A stretch of DNA of 64,000 bases from Deltaproteobacteria bacterium SG8_13 (GTDB lineage Bacteria; Desulfobacterota; Desulfobacteria; Desulfobacterales; SG8-13). The stretch covers positions 62,001-126,000 of the forward strand of contig LJNK01000017.1 of NCBI GenBank assembly GCA_001303025.1, given 5' to 3'. Made by a program: the position numbers and the translations under genes. Below, in pieces: positions 35,592-44,827 of this stretch (its first letter is position 1; every line of letters starts with the position of its first letter). The notes below the pieces were generated by a model. The model was not told the DNA's origin. It saw only the letters and a list, made by a program, of their open reading frames with translations, and searched no databases.

Positions 35592-35996
35592 ATGGGAAAA
35601 CAGTTCATACCGAAAATTACGGTCTTCCACTGTATTAACGTGTTCGGCGACGGAGAATTTCTGCTGCCGCCGGAAAAGCAGGATGCAGCGGTCGAATTCA
35701 TCAAGCTGCCGTGTTCGAGTATGGTCAAGGACGTTTTCCTGCTGCGGGCATTTGAATCCGGTGCAGACGCCGTGCTGGTCCTGGTTTGCCCCGAGGGCGC
35801 CTGCCGCTACGTCGAGGGCAACCTGAGGGCCAAAAAGCGGGTGGGGTGGGTGAAAAACCTGCTGGATGAAATCGGTCTGGACGGCGGCCGGTTGGCACTG
35901 TTCAATGTCGCCGCCGATGACGCGGCAGCGGTCGAGCAGATCATCGTTCAGACCCTGTCACAGTTGGCCGATCTGGGACCGAGTCCGGCAGCCTGA
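35592..35996 (+). CDS. mvhD: MvhD-like hydrogenase/heterodisulfide reductase iron-sulfur subunit
   Basis: Small electron-transfer protein of 134 residues from ATG 35592 (MGKQFIPK). The MvhD pattern is visible: FHCINVFG, LPCSSMVKDVFLLRAFESGADAVLVLVC and PEGACRYVEGN, with C-terminal helix RVGWVKNLLDEIGL. MvhD normally carries a [2Fe-2S] cluster linking hydrogenase or formate dehydrogenase to HdrA. The first cysteine pair (usually CxWC) is reduced to HCINV, so cluster binding may differ. It is followed by metV and metF. The same MetVF plus MvhD association is known from acetogens, where it feeds electrons to methylenetetrahydrofolate reductase. No hdrA lies in the window. Confidence 0.82.
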   Translation: MGKQFIPKITVFHCINVFGDGEFLLPPEKQDAAVEFIKLPCSSMVKDVFLLRAFESGADAVLVLVCPEGACRYVEGNLRAKKRVGWVKNLLDEIGLDGGRLALFNVAADDAAAVEQIIVQTLSQLADLGPSPAA

Positions 35997-36078
35997 ACCC
36001 GCGGGGCGACTCGCCGGAGAAAATCGGTCGGTATCGCATCCCGCACGGCTCTACAATTTTCGCTAAGGGAGTTGACAT

Positions 36079-36747
36079 ATGATCGTAGGAGAACAGAAAT
36101 CGATTGCGGAAATCAAAAACATCGTATCCCCTTATAAAAAGGTTTTGATTCTCGGCTGTGGGACCTGTGTCAAAACCTGTTTTGCCGGAGGTGAGGACGA
36201 GGTTGCCGTTCTCGCATCGGCGTTGCGGCTGGCGTTTAAAAAGGACGGCCGCCGAATCGAGGTGGAAGAGTTCACCGTTGAGCGTCAATGTGAGGATGAA
36301 TTCGTCCAGGAAAGCGCTGAAGCCATAGCCCGCAACGAATCGGTGCTGTCTCTGGCCTGCGGCGCAGGCGTGCAGGCCATTGCGCGTCGTTACGAAAAAA
36401 CGCCGGTGCTGCCGGGTGTGAATACGACCTTTCTCGGCGTTCTGGAAAAACATGGCCTTTTCACCGAAGAGTGTTCGGGGTGCGGGGATTGCCAGCTCGC
36501 CGTGTTCGGGGCGGTCTGCCCGTTCACCCGATGTGCCAAAAAGCTTCTCAACGGCCCCTGCGGCGGAAGCCAGGAAGGAAAGTGCGAAGTCGATCCGGAT
36601 ACCGAATGCGCATGGAGCCTTATTATCTATCGACTGAAGCTGCTGGGCCAACTTGACAACCTGAGAGCCTACGTTCCGCCGAAGAACTGGTGTGCAAGCG
36701 GCGCATGCGGTCCGCGGAAACTCATCAGAGAGGATCACGTTCTATGA
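36079..36747 (+). CDS. metV: MetV, iron-sulfur partner of methylenetetrahydrofolate reductase
   Basis: Cytoplasmic 222-residue protein of the MetV family (methylenetetrahydrofolate reductase C-terminal-like domain). It is rich in cysteine clusters: GCGTCVKTCFAGG near the N-terminus, CSGCGDCQLAVFGAVCPFTRC in the middle, NGPCGG, and WCASGACGPRK at the end. These bind zinc and iron-sulfur cluster(s) that pass electrons to MetF. The gene overlaps metF by ATGA (36744-36747), so the two are translationally coupled. The upstream ribosome-binding site is AAGGGAG. Its place in the one-carbon (Wood-Ljungdahl methyl branch) pathway is from family knowledge. Confidence 0.9.
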   Translation: MIVGEQKSIAEIKNIVSPYKKVLILGCGTCVKTCFAGGEDEVAVLASALRLAFKKDGRRIEVEEFTVERQCEDEFVQESAEAIARNESVLSLACGAGVQAIARRYEKTPVLPGVNTTFLGVLEKHGLFTEECSGCGDCQLAVFGAVCPFTRCAKKLLNGPCGGSQEGKCEVDPDTECAWSLIIYRLKLLGQLDNLRAYVPPKNWCASGACGPRKLIREDHVL

Positions 36748-37679
36748 AAAGCAATTCTACCGGCAGACTGGAAAAGATCTTGACCGGCGGAGGTTTTGCG
36801 GTCACCGCCGAATGCGGGCCGCCCCGTGGTGCCGATGCAGAGGTGGTCCGCAAAAAAGCGGAAGCGCTCAAAGGCTGCGTGGACGCAGTGAACGTCACCG
36901 ACAACCAGACCGCCATCGTCAGAATGTCGAGCATTGCCGCCAGCACCCACCTGCTGGCAATGGGGCTGGAACCGGTTATGCAGATGGTGACCCGGGACCG
37001 CAACCGCATTGCCCTGCAGTCAGACATCCTGGGAGCCTGGTCCCTGGGAATTCGGAACATCCTGTGCCTTTCCGGAGATCACCAGACCTTCGGCAGCCAC
37101 CCCGAAGCGCTGAACGTGTTTGACATCGACTCGATGAACCTGCTGCGGATGGTTTTGGAAATGCGCGAGGACGGCAAGGACATGAGCGGTTTCGAACTGA
37201 AAACACCGCCGCGCATGTTCATCGGCGCCGCCGCCAACCCGTTTGCCGACCCGTTCGAATATCGCGTGATCCGCCTGGCGAAAAAAATCGATGCCGGCGC
37301 GGATTTTATCCAGACCCAGTGTGTCTACAACATGGACCGCTTCAGGGATTGGATTCATATGGCCCGGGAGGAGGGCCTGACCGAAAAAGTTCACATTATG
37401 GCCGGAGTGACGCCGCTGAAATCAGAAGGTATGGCCCGGTACATGGCAAAGCGGGTGGCGGGAATGGACGTTCCCGAACCGCTCATCAAACGGATGGGGG
37501 CAGTGCCGAAAAGCAAGGCTTCCGAAGAAGGTGTGACCATCTGCCTGGAAACCATTGCCCAGCTGCGCGAGATCAAAGGTGTGCACGGCATTCATATCAT
37601 GGCCATCGAATGGGAAGAGATCGTCGGCGAAATCGTCGAATCCGCCGGCCTGCTTCCCCGACCACAGCCAGAATCATAA
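36744..37679 (+). CDS. metF: methylenetetrahydrofolate reductase
   Basis: TIM-barrel flavoprotein reducing 5,10-methylene-tetrahydrofolate to 5-methyl-tetrahydrofolate; 311 residues from ATG 36744, which overlaps the metV stop, rather than from track start 36690. Family motifs include AVTAECGPPRG, NVTDNQ, LCLSGDHQ, IGAAANPFADPFE and DFIQTQCVYN. The enzyme is probably of the MetVF type that takes electrons through MetV and MvhD-like proteins instead of NADH. It continues the operon toward the glutamate synthase-like genes 17 bases downstream. Confidence 0.94.
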   Translation: MKSNSTGRLEKILTGGGFAVTAECGPPRGADAEVVRKKAEALKGCVDAVNVTDNQTAIVRMSSIAASTHLLAMGLEPVMQMVTRDRNRIALQSDILGAWSLGIRNILCLSGDHQTFGSHPEALNVFDIDSMNLLRMVLEMREDGKDMSGFELKTPPRMFIGAAANPFADPFEYRVIRLAKKIDAGADFIQTQCVYNMDRFRDWIHMAREEGLTEKVHIMAGVTPLKSEGMARYMAKRVAGMDVPEPLIKRMGAVPKSKASEEGVTICLETIAQLREIKGVHGIHIMAIEWEEIVGEIVESAGLLPRPQPES

Positions 37680-37696
37680 GGAGTCAGGGTCGAATT

Positions 37697-39115
37697 ATGC
37701 CCAAAAAGTTTCACATACACACCAGGGAAACCGCACCCCGGTTTCACCCCGTCGGCAAATACGCCACGGTGGAGTTCAGGGAGAATTGCGCCGGCAGCTG
37801 CCGAATGTGCGTGAAGAAAAAATGTGTCTACAATATCTTCACCGAAAATGTTCTGCACATGAGCGCCATGCAGGAGCCCGAATACCTGTACACCTGCATG
37901 AGCTGTTTTCGGTGTATCCAGGAGTGCACCAAGGGTATTTTTTCGCGAACGATCAACCCCGACTACCGCTCGCTCGGTGACGATTACTGGCGTTCGGACA
38001 TCCTGCACCGGCTCTGGTACCAGGCGCACATGGGGAAAATCCCGGTATCCGGTGCCGGCTACCGCGGCCCGTTCGTCGCCACCGGCTTCGATTCCATGTG
38101 GACCGACATGTCCGAAATCGTTCGTCCCACGCGCGATGGCATACACGGTCGGGAATACATCAACACCTGCTTCGAGCTTTCCAGGCGGGTCCCCACCTTG
38201 AAATTCAACGAAGACATGTCCCTGGCCTCGTCCGTGCCGTCGATTCTGGAGGTCCCGATCCCCCTGCTGTTTCAACCGCCGGCGGACCTGATCGCAACTG
38301 ACTCCGTTCTGCTGGCGGCGGCCAAGGCCGCACAGACGATCGGTACGCTGATGTTTATCGACGCCGGGGACTACACCGAGGCACTGGCCCCGTATGCGCA
38401 GCACCTGATCCCACGGCTGACGGTTGATAACTACAAAGACCATCGGGCCTTGACAGGTCAAAGCCCGGCCGTGGAGCTGGCCGACGCACCCGGGGTGGAA
38501 AACGTTCTCGCCGATCTGCGCGGGCGGCACCCGGAAAAAACCCTTCTGGTGGGCATGCCGGTAGACGCCCGGGCCGCAGACCGGTCCCTTGCACTGGCGC
38601 AGGCCGACGTGGACAGCCTTCATTTTACTGCGGACAATCACGGTAAAGAAGTGGGCAGCGACAACCCGCGGTTTTTAAAAGAGATGATTCGCGAAATTCA
38701 TCTCAAGCTGGTGGAGCAGTCGCTGCGCCAGAAGATCAACCTGGTTTTTGCCGGCGGTATCGCCATGGCCGAGCACGTGGCCAAGGCAGTGATCTGCGGC
38801 GCGGACGGCGTGGCGATCGACACCATTCTGCTGGTCGCGCTGGAGTGCCGGCTGTGCTACCGCTGCACCAAGGGACTTTCCTGCCCGGTCGCCCTGGATG
38901 AAGAATTTGACACCGATTGGGCCGCCCAGCGGATCGTTAACCTGGTCGGCGCCTGGCACAGCCAGCTGATAGAGGTCATGGGCGCCATGGGCATTCGGGA
39001 AGTCAGGCGGCTGCGCGGCGAGGTGGGCCGGTCCATGTGGTTTGAAGATCTCGAACGGGAACACTTCGGCCCGATTTTCGGTGAGAGAAAGGTAGCTGGA
39101 TTGGGAGTATCATGA
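37697..39115 (+). CDS. glutamate synthase-related FMN/iron-sulfur protein
   Basis: Protein of 472 residues from ATG 37697; the track start 37319 reads through metF. A cysteine-rich N-terminus (ENCAGSCRMCVKKKC, then YTCMSCFRCIQECTKG) looks like a ferredoxin-type cluster pair. The rest resembles the FMN-binding synthase domain of glutamate synthase, with NLVFAGGIAMAEHVAKAV and ADGVAIDT, and ends with LECRLCYRCTKGLSC, the iron-sulfur motif of that family. It is a diverged paralogue of the next gene, overlapping it by ATGA. It may be an electron-input subunit in place of GltD, which is absent here. Confidence 0.75.
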   Translation: MPKKFHIHTRETAPRFHPVGKYATVEFRENCAGSCRMCVKKKCVYNIFTENVLHMSAMQEPEYLYTCMSCFRCIQECTKGIFSRTINPDYRSLGDDYWRSDILHRLWYQAHMGKIPVSGAGYRGPFVATGFDSMWTDMSEIVRPTRDGIHGREYINTCFELSRRVPTLKFNEDMSLASSVPSILEVPIPLLFQPPADLIATDSVLLAAAKAAQTIGTLMFIDAGDYTEALAPYAQHLIPRLTVDNYKDHRALTGQSPAVELADAPGVENVLADLRGRHPEKTLLVGMPVDARAADRSLALAQADVDSLHFTADNHGKEVGSDNPRFLKEMIREIHLKLVEQSLRQKINLVFAGGIAMAEHVAKAVICGADGVAIDTILLVALECRLCYRCTKGLSCPVALDEEFDTDWAAQRIVNLVGAWHSQLIEVMGAMGIREVRRLRGEVGRSMWFEDLEREHFGPIFGERKVAGLGVS

Positions 39116-40662
39116 GCAAAGAGAACAAGAGACGGAAACTGCCGGAAACCAGACTCGCTCCCTCGCGGTTTCGCAACACGATCGGAAAATACACCATCAA
39201 AAGAAGCTCGAGCTGCACTTCCTGCGGCCTGTGCGCAGAGCTCTGCCCTTACGGGGTTCACCCCCGCTATAAAAATTTCGGGCGGCCCCTGCGCCCCGTA
39301 GAGCACAAGTGCATCGGCTTTGCGTGCCGCAGCAACGACTATTATTGCATAGACCGCTGTCCGGAACAGGCCCTGACCCTGCGCTTGAATCCGGTCCTGG
39401 AAACACTGGGGGATTACCGCTGGACCGCCGAGATGCTGCTCGCCCACTGGGAGATGGCCGAAACCGGACAGCTTCCGGTCGTCGGCCTGGAGTACGATCT
39501 GGGCAATTCGGGCGGCGGCTTCGACAAGATCCGCTTCCAGCATCCGCAGCCGGACGCCTACCTGGACATCGACGATGCGGATATCGACATGAGCATCGAA
39601 CTCAACAAGCGCGGAGACGGACGCCCGCGGCGATCGATCTCGATTCCCTGCTACGGTGGCGGCATGTCTTACGGTTCGATGGCCCTGTCGGCGCTGGTGG
39701 GAAGAGCCAAGGCGGCCAAAGCCCTTGACACCCTCACGTGCACCGGTGAGGGGGGGTATCCCCAGGAATTCGTCCCCTATGCCGATTATGTCATCACCCA
39801 GGTGGCCACCGGACTGTTCGGCGTTCGGGAGGAAACCATTTTGTATACACCGGTGGTGGAGTTCAAATACGCCCAGGGCGCCAAGCCGGGCCTGGGAGGC
39901 CACCTGCTTGGGGACAAGGTCACCCCGGAAGTCGCCGCCATGCGCGAAACGGTGGTCGGCAGCTCCCTTTTTTCGCCGTTTCCCTTCCACAGCGTCTATT
40001 CGGTGGAAGATCACAAGAAGCACGTTGACTGGGTGAAGGAAATCAACCCGGATGTCCTGGTTTCGGTAAAAGTCTCCACTCCCACCGACGTCGACATGGT
40101 AGCGGTGGGCAGCTACTACGCCGGAGCCCACATCGTGCACATTGACGGCAGTTACGGCGGTACCGGTGCCGCTCCGGACATCGCAAAGAAAAACATCGCC
40201 ATGCCCATTGAGTATGCGATCCCCAAGGTCCATCAGTTTCTCAAAGAGGAGGGGGTTCGGGACGAAATCTGCCTGATTGCCAGCGGCGGCATCCGCAATG
40301 CAATGGACGTGGCCAAGGCGATCGCACTGGGCGCCGACGGTGCCGTGATCGGTACGGCGGAAATCGTCGCACTGGAGTGCGTGCGCTGCGGAAACTGCGA
40401 AAGCGGCCGGGGATGCGCCCGGGGAATCGCGTCCACGGACGAAGAGCTCGGACACATGATTTCCGAAGATTATGCCGCGCAGCGCATCGTCAACATGTAC
40501 ATGGCCTGGCGCAAACAGTGGTGCGCACTGCTTCGCGAGCTTGGAATGCGAAGCATCAAAGAACTGGTGGGCAGATCGGATTTGCTGGTGCATCTCGACT
40601 ACCTGGAGGAAACCGAGCGCGCCGGGTACAAACCGGCGCCACAGCAGCATGTAATCATCTAA
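39112..40662 (+). CDS. glutamate synthase, FMN-dependent synthase domain with ferredoxin motifs
   Basis: Archaeal-type glutamate synthase large-subunit core, 516 residues. An N-terminal iron-sulfur segment (CTSCGLCAELCPYGVHPR, then CIDRCPEQAL) precedes the FMN and 2-oxoglutarate binding barrel. Within the barrel are SIPCYGGGMSYGSM, GEGGYPQEF, GAKPGLGGHL, HIDGSYGGTGAAPDIAKK and LIASGGIRNAMDVAKAIALGADG, and then the cluster motif LECVRCGNCESGRGC. It converts iminoglutarate to glutamate with ammonia delivered by the amidotransferase encoded next. It is coupled to the upstream paralogue by ATGA. A gltB2-style name would also be fair. Confidence 0.9.
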   Translation: MSKENKRRKLPETRLAPSRFRNTIGKYTIKRSSSCTSCGLCAELCPYGVHPRYKNFGRPLRPVEHKCIGFACRSNDYYCIDRCPEQALTLRLNPVLETLGDYRWTAEMLLAHWEMAETGQLPVVGLEYDLGNSGGGFDKIRFQHPQPDAYLDIDDADIDMSIELNKRGDGRPRRSISIPCYGGGMSYGSMALSALVGRAKAAKALDTLTCTGEGGYPQEFVPYADYVITQVATGLFGVREETILYTPVVEFKYAQGAKPGLGGHLLGDKVTPEVAAMRETVVGSSLFSPFPFHSVYSVEDHKKHVDWVKEINPDVLVSVKVSTPTDVDMVAVGSYYAGAHIVHIDGSYGGTGAAPDIAKKNIAMPIEYAIPKVHQFLKEEGVRDEICLIASGGIRNAMDVAKAIALGADGAVIGTAEIVALECVRCGNCESGRGCARGIASTDEELGHMISEDYAAQRIVNMYMAWRKQWCALLRELGMRSIKELVGRSDLLVHLDYLEETERAGYKPAPQQHVII

Positions 40663-40716
40663 CGTTTGTTATTTTGACAGAAGCTGATTTCGGCAAGTAA
40701 AAGGAAACCCTCTGGC

Positions 40717-43377
40717 ATGCAGACCCAAGAAGATTCTCTGATAAACAATATCTTGCGATCCCGGGGCAAAATCCCCCGTTTGGAGTCGATCGGCAAAAAA
40801 CCGGCCGAAGAAGGCGGGTGCGGTGTTACCGGTTTTATCTCTTCCATTCCCGTCAGGGGCCGGCATATCTACGAGCCTTCCATACAGATGCACAACCGGG
40901 GCAACGGCAAGGGCGGCGGGATCGCAGCTGTCGGGCTGTCCGCCGAGGCACTGGGCGTCAGTCAGGAAGTGCTCGACAGCCACTACCTGCTTCAGATCGC
41001 ACTGCTCGATCCGGATTGCCGGCCGCAGGTGGAAGCAGCCAACATACAACCGGTTCTCGAGGTCCACAAGGCTGCGGCGATAGACACCGTCGATGACTAC
41101 CGGCAGGTTCAGGGTCTTGAGGTCCGGCCGCCGGATGTGTGGCGATATTTCGTGCGGGTGAAAAAGGAGGCCCTGGAGCGCTTTGTCGAGGAAAACTGTC
41201 TCCAGGATCTGGATCCCCGCAGAGCAGAGGATGAGTTCATTTATCAGAATTCGGTCCGGATCAACCAGAAATTCTACGCATCGCTGGGAGACCAGCAGGC
41301 CTTTGTTTTGTCGCACGGCCGCAACATGATGATCCTGAAGATTGTCGGCTATGCGGAGAAGGTTGTCGAGTACTACCAGCTGGAGGATTTTAAGGCCCAC
41401 GGGTGGATCGCTCACCAGCGCTACCCCACCAAGGGCCGTGTGTGGCATCCCGGCGGGGCGCACCCGTTCATCGGTCTGGACGAGGCCCTGGTTCACAACG
41501 GCGATTTTGCAAACTACCATGCCGTGAGCGAATATCTGCGCCAGCACAACATCTACCCGCAGTTTCTCACCGACACGGAGGTGTCGGTCCTGCTGCTGGA
41601 TCTGCTCAACCGGACCTTCGGCTATCCGATGGAGTACATTATCGAAGCCCTGGCACCGACCACCGAATACGATTTCGACCGCCTGCCATCGGAAAAACAG
41701 CGCATCTATCGTGCGATTCAATCCAGCCACATCGGCGCTTCACCGGACGGCCCGTGGTTTTTCATCATCGCCCGCAACGATCCGTACCGGAAAAACTTCC
41801 AGCTTATCGGCATCACCGACACCTCCATGCTGCGCCCCCAGGTGTTCGCCCTGCAGGACGGGGAGGTTCAGATCGGCCTGATTTGCTCCGAAAAACAGGC
41901 CATCGACGCCACCCTCCAGAGCCTGGCGGCCGAAGACGACCGCTTCTGTCCGGTCGCCGATAAATACTGGAATGCGCGCGGCGGCAGCGCCACCGACGGC
42001 GGCGCCTTTATCTTCACGGTCAGCGATGCCGGAAAAGAAGATGGCTCCAAACAGCTGGTGTGCACCAACAAGTTCGGGGAAGTGGTGTCGGCTCCGGAAA
42101 ACCAGGTTCCGCTGACGCTGCAGGACACCCGGGCGGTGTCGGCGCAGGCCGGCGAAATCGATCGGGCGGTTGCCGACGGGTTGGCCGAGGCGGACCTGTC
42201 AACACTCACCGCCTATAGCATCCGGCAGATGGCCGATTGGGATTATGCCTCCCTGCGGCACTTTTGCAGCGTCCTTGTTTCCCGTGCCGACCGAAGCGAT
42301 GCGGACAAAACCAAGGCCATCGATGTACTAACCGCCCTCAACGACCGGTATTATTCGACCGGAGAAAAAAAGCGCAGCGGTGTTCTTCACACCGTGCGCC
42401 AAAGCTTGACGGAGCTCTTCAGCAGCTCACCGAAAATAGGTGGAAACGGCTCCAGCCGTTACCGCTATATTGACCGAAAGCTGCGGCCATCGCTGACAGC
42501 TCCGGACAGCCGCGACCAGGTGCTGGTACTCAACGCCCGGGAGTTCGAGCCGGAAGGCGACCACTGCGACGCCCGCTTGATTGTCGAAGCCTACCAAAAG
42601 GGCTGGAAGAATTTCATATGCTACGGCTACAAAGGGCAGCGATTTACCGGCTGCGGTCTGGCGAATGCAACCGAAGGCGTGCGCATCGATGTCTATGACA
42701 GTTCCGGAGACTACCTGGCTTCGGGCATCGACGGCCTGGAGATTCACGTCCATGGCAACGCCCAGGATCAACTCGGCCAGATCATGAAAAGTGGCAAGCT
42801 CGTCATCCACGGCGATGTGGGTCAGACGTTCATGTACGGGGCCAAGGGCGGAGAAGTATACGTGCTGGGAAATGCCGCCGGCCGACCGCTGATCAATGCC
42901 GTGGGTCGTCCCCGCGTGGTGATCAACGGCACCTGCCTCGATTACCTGGCGGAATCGTTCATGGCCGGCGACCCGCACAAGGGCGGTGGTTTTGTGATTC
43001 TAAACGGCATGCAGTTCGATCACAACGGCGTGCTGCATCCCCAGCCGACGCCGTACCCGGGATCCAACCTCTTCTCGCTGGCCTCCGGCGGCGCCATCTA
43101 CCTGCGGGACCCCCACGCAGTGCTGGTGGACGAGCAGCTCAACGGCGGAGAATTCGTGGATCTCAGCCCGGCTGACTGGGAGCTGATACTGCCCTATCTG
43201 CAGGAAAACGAAAAACTGTTCGGCATCTCGGTCGAAAAGGATCTGCTCTGCGTGGACGGCAAGGCCAGGGATTACAAATCTGTGTACCGGAAGGTCCAGG
43301 CAGTGCGGCTCGACGTGCTGGCAAAGGCCTCTGCGGAATCCGAGGAGTGGGGGGAGGATTGGCGCGACAGCGCATAG
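40717..43377 (+). CDS. glutamate synthase amidotransferase plus GXGXG domain protein
   Basis: Fusion of 886 residues joining two glutamate synthase parts that are often separate in archaea and anaerobes. The N-terminal class II glutamine amidotransferase has EEGGCGVTGF; Cys35 would be the nucleophile after removal of a 34-residue leader, with HQRYPTKG and HNGDFANY as later motifs. The C-terminal GXGXG beta-helix (about 600-780) shows GCGLANATEGVRIDVY, GLEIHVHGNAQDQLGQ and HGDVGQTFMYGAKGGEVYV repeats. With the previous gene this makes a complete glutamine:2-oxoglutarate aminotransferase lacking only the pyridine-nucleotide subunit. AAAAGGAAA precedes the start. Confidence 0.88.
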   Translation: MQTQEDSLINNILRSRGKIPRLESIGKKPAEEGGCGVTGFISSIPVRGRHIYEPSIQMHNRGNGKGGGIAAVGLSAEALGVSQEVLDSHYLLQIALLDPDCRPQVEAANIQPVLEVHKAAAIDTVDDYRQVQGLEVRPPDVWRYFVRVKKEALERFVEENCLQDLDPRRAEDEFIYQNSVRINQKFYASLGDQQAFVLSHGRNMMILKIVGYAEKVVEYYQLEDFKAHGWIAHQRYPTKGRVWHPGGAHPFIGLDEALVHNGDFANYHAVSEYLRQHNIYPQFLTDTEVSVLLLDLLNRTFGYPMEYIIEALAPTTEYDFDRLPSEKQRIYRAIQSSHIGASPDGPWFFIIARNDPYRKNFQLIGITDTSMLRPQVFALQDGEVQIGLICSEKQAIDATLQSLAAEDDRFCPVADKYWNARGGSATDGGAFIFTVSDAGKEDGSKQLVCTNKFGEVVSAPENQVPLTLQDTRAVSAQAGEIDRAVADGLAEADLSTLTAYSIRQMADWDYASLRHFCSVLVSRADRSDADKTKAIDVLTALNDRYYSTGEKKRSGVLHTVRQSLTELFSSSPKIGGNGSSRYRYIDRKLRPSLTAPDSRDQVLVLNAREFEPEGDHCDARLIVEAYQKGWKNFICYGYKGQRFTGCGLANATEGVRIDVYDSSGDYLASGIDGLEIHVHGNAQDQLGQIMKSGKLVIHGDVGQTFMYGAKGGEVYVLGNAAGRPLINAVGRPRVVINGTCLDYLAESFMAGDPHKGGGFVILNGMQFDHNGVLHPQPTPYPGSNLFSLASGGAIYLRDPHAVLVDEQLNGGEFVDLSPADWELILPYLQENEKLFGISVEKDLLCVDGKARDYKSVYRKVQAVRLDVLAKASAESEEWGEDWRDSA

Positions 43378-43547
43378 CCGACAACCTTCATTTAAAAAGC
43401 GGCGGAACACCCCGGCGGGTGCCGATCGCTTCTTGCCGATACCGCAGCAACTATGCTACATAGGCATGCCGCCTCCGACCTGCCCGATGGATTGCCCAAA
43501 CCGGCGGGGCGGAATCTACAGGCTGCAACGACAACCCCGGGACATCC

Positions 43548-44681
43548 ATGAAAGCACTGCTGGCTTTAGAAGACGGACGCACCTTCCCCTGCCGGTCCTT
43601 CACCGGTCCCGGCCGGGCCTCCGGAGAAGTGGTCTTTAACACCAGCATGACCGGATACCAGGAAGTGCTCACGGACCCTTCCTACAGCGGGCAGATGGTG
43701 ACGATGACCTACCCCCTGGTGGGCAGCTACGGCGTCAACGCCGAGGATGTGGAGTCGGCTCGGATCCAGGTGGCAGCCTTCATCGTCAGGGAGTACCAGC
43801 GCCATCCGAGCAACTACCGCGCCACCGGCAGCCTGGCTGACTATCTCAGCGGCCAGGGAGTCCTTGGAATCGAACAGCTGGACACGCGGGCGCTCACCCG
43901 CCACATTCGAAAGGCCGGCGCCATGAGGGCGGTGGCATCGACCGAGGAACTCGACCCCGATCTGCTGGTAGCCGAAGCCAACCGTATCCCGACGATGTCC
44001 GGCCTCGACCTGACACAAGTTGTCACCACTGACACGCCCTATCGGTGGGTCAGCGGCATGCCGCAGCCGATACCGGGGGGAATGGAGGCGCTGACCGCCG
44101 GGGTGTGGCAGCATAGAGGCCGCAAACCCGCGGTGGTGGCCTTCGACTTCGGCATCAAATACAACATTTTGCGCTGCCTGGTCGCCGAAGGATTCGAGAT
44201 CGTTGCGGTCCCGTCGACTGCCGGGGCAGCAAAAATAGAGTCGATGGCGCCCGATGGCATATTCCTTTCCAACGGACCCGGGGATCCCGAACCGGTCACA
44301 GACGCCATCGATACCATCCGCAGCCTGCTCGACTACCGGCCGATTTTCGGGATTTGCCTCGGCCACCAGCTGCTCGGATTGGCGCTGGGAGCAACGACCT
44401 CGAAACTCAAGTTCGGCCACAGGGGCGCCAATCAGCCGGTAAAGAACCTGCGCAGCGGAAGGATCGAAATCACTTCCCAGAATCACGGATTCGTCGTCGA
44501 CCTGGAGTCGATCCGCGGCGAGGATATCCAGATTACCCATATCAACCTCAACGACAATACCCTGGAAGGTTTCCGGCACCTGAAACTGCCGGTATTCGCG
44601 GTGCAGTACCATCCCGAGGCGTCACCCGGACCCCATGATGCCCGGTATCTGTTCGGTGAGTTTCGAGATTTGATGACGTGA
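43548..44681 (+). CDS. carA: carbamoyl-phosphate synthase small subunit
   Basis: Glutaminase subunit releasing ammonia for CarB, used for arginine and pyrimidine synthesis; 377 residues. The N-terminal CarA domain begins ALLALEDGRTF...SFTGPG. The class I amidotransferase domain has LSNGPGDPEP, the nucleophile motif GICLGHQLLG (Cys about 269) and the VQYHPEASPGPHD histidine/glutamate pair. The start follows a modest ribosome-binding context. carB starts 146 bases downstream. The neighbourhood gathers glutamine-dependent enzymes (GOGAT, CarA, PurF), which fits the nitrogen theme of the region. Confidence 0.97.
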   Translation: MKALLALEDGRTFPCRSFTGPGRASGEVVFNTSMTGYQEVLTDPSYSGQMVTMTYPLVGSYGVNAEDVESARIQVAAFIVREYQRHPSNYRATGSLADYLSGQGVLGIEQLDTRALTRHIRKAGAMRAVASTEELDPDLLVAEANRIPTMSGLDLTQVVTTDTPYRWVSGMPQPIPGGMEALTAGVWQHRGRKPAVVAFDFGIKYNILRCLVAEGFEIVAVPSTAGAAKIESMAPDGIFLSNGPGDPEPVTDAIDTIRSLLDYRPIFGICLGHQLLGLALGATTSKLKFGHRGANQPVKNLRSGRIEITSQNHGFVVDLESIRGEDIQITHINLNDNTLEGFRHLKLPVFAVQYHPEASPGPHDARYLFGEFRDLMT

Positions 44682-44827
44682 CGACACCGGCCATATGACC
44701 CTCCGGCCCGGACGCAGGGGGACGAGCGTGCGGCTGCAACCGGGTATGCCCGAGCAGGGCCCCGACCGCAGCGACAGATGATCGGCATTGGCCCGACCCG
44801 CCGCTGCGACGATAGAAACATGCGCTT

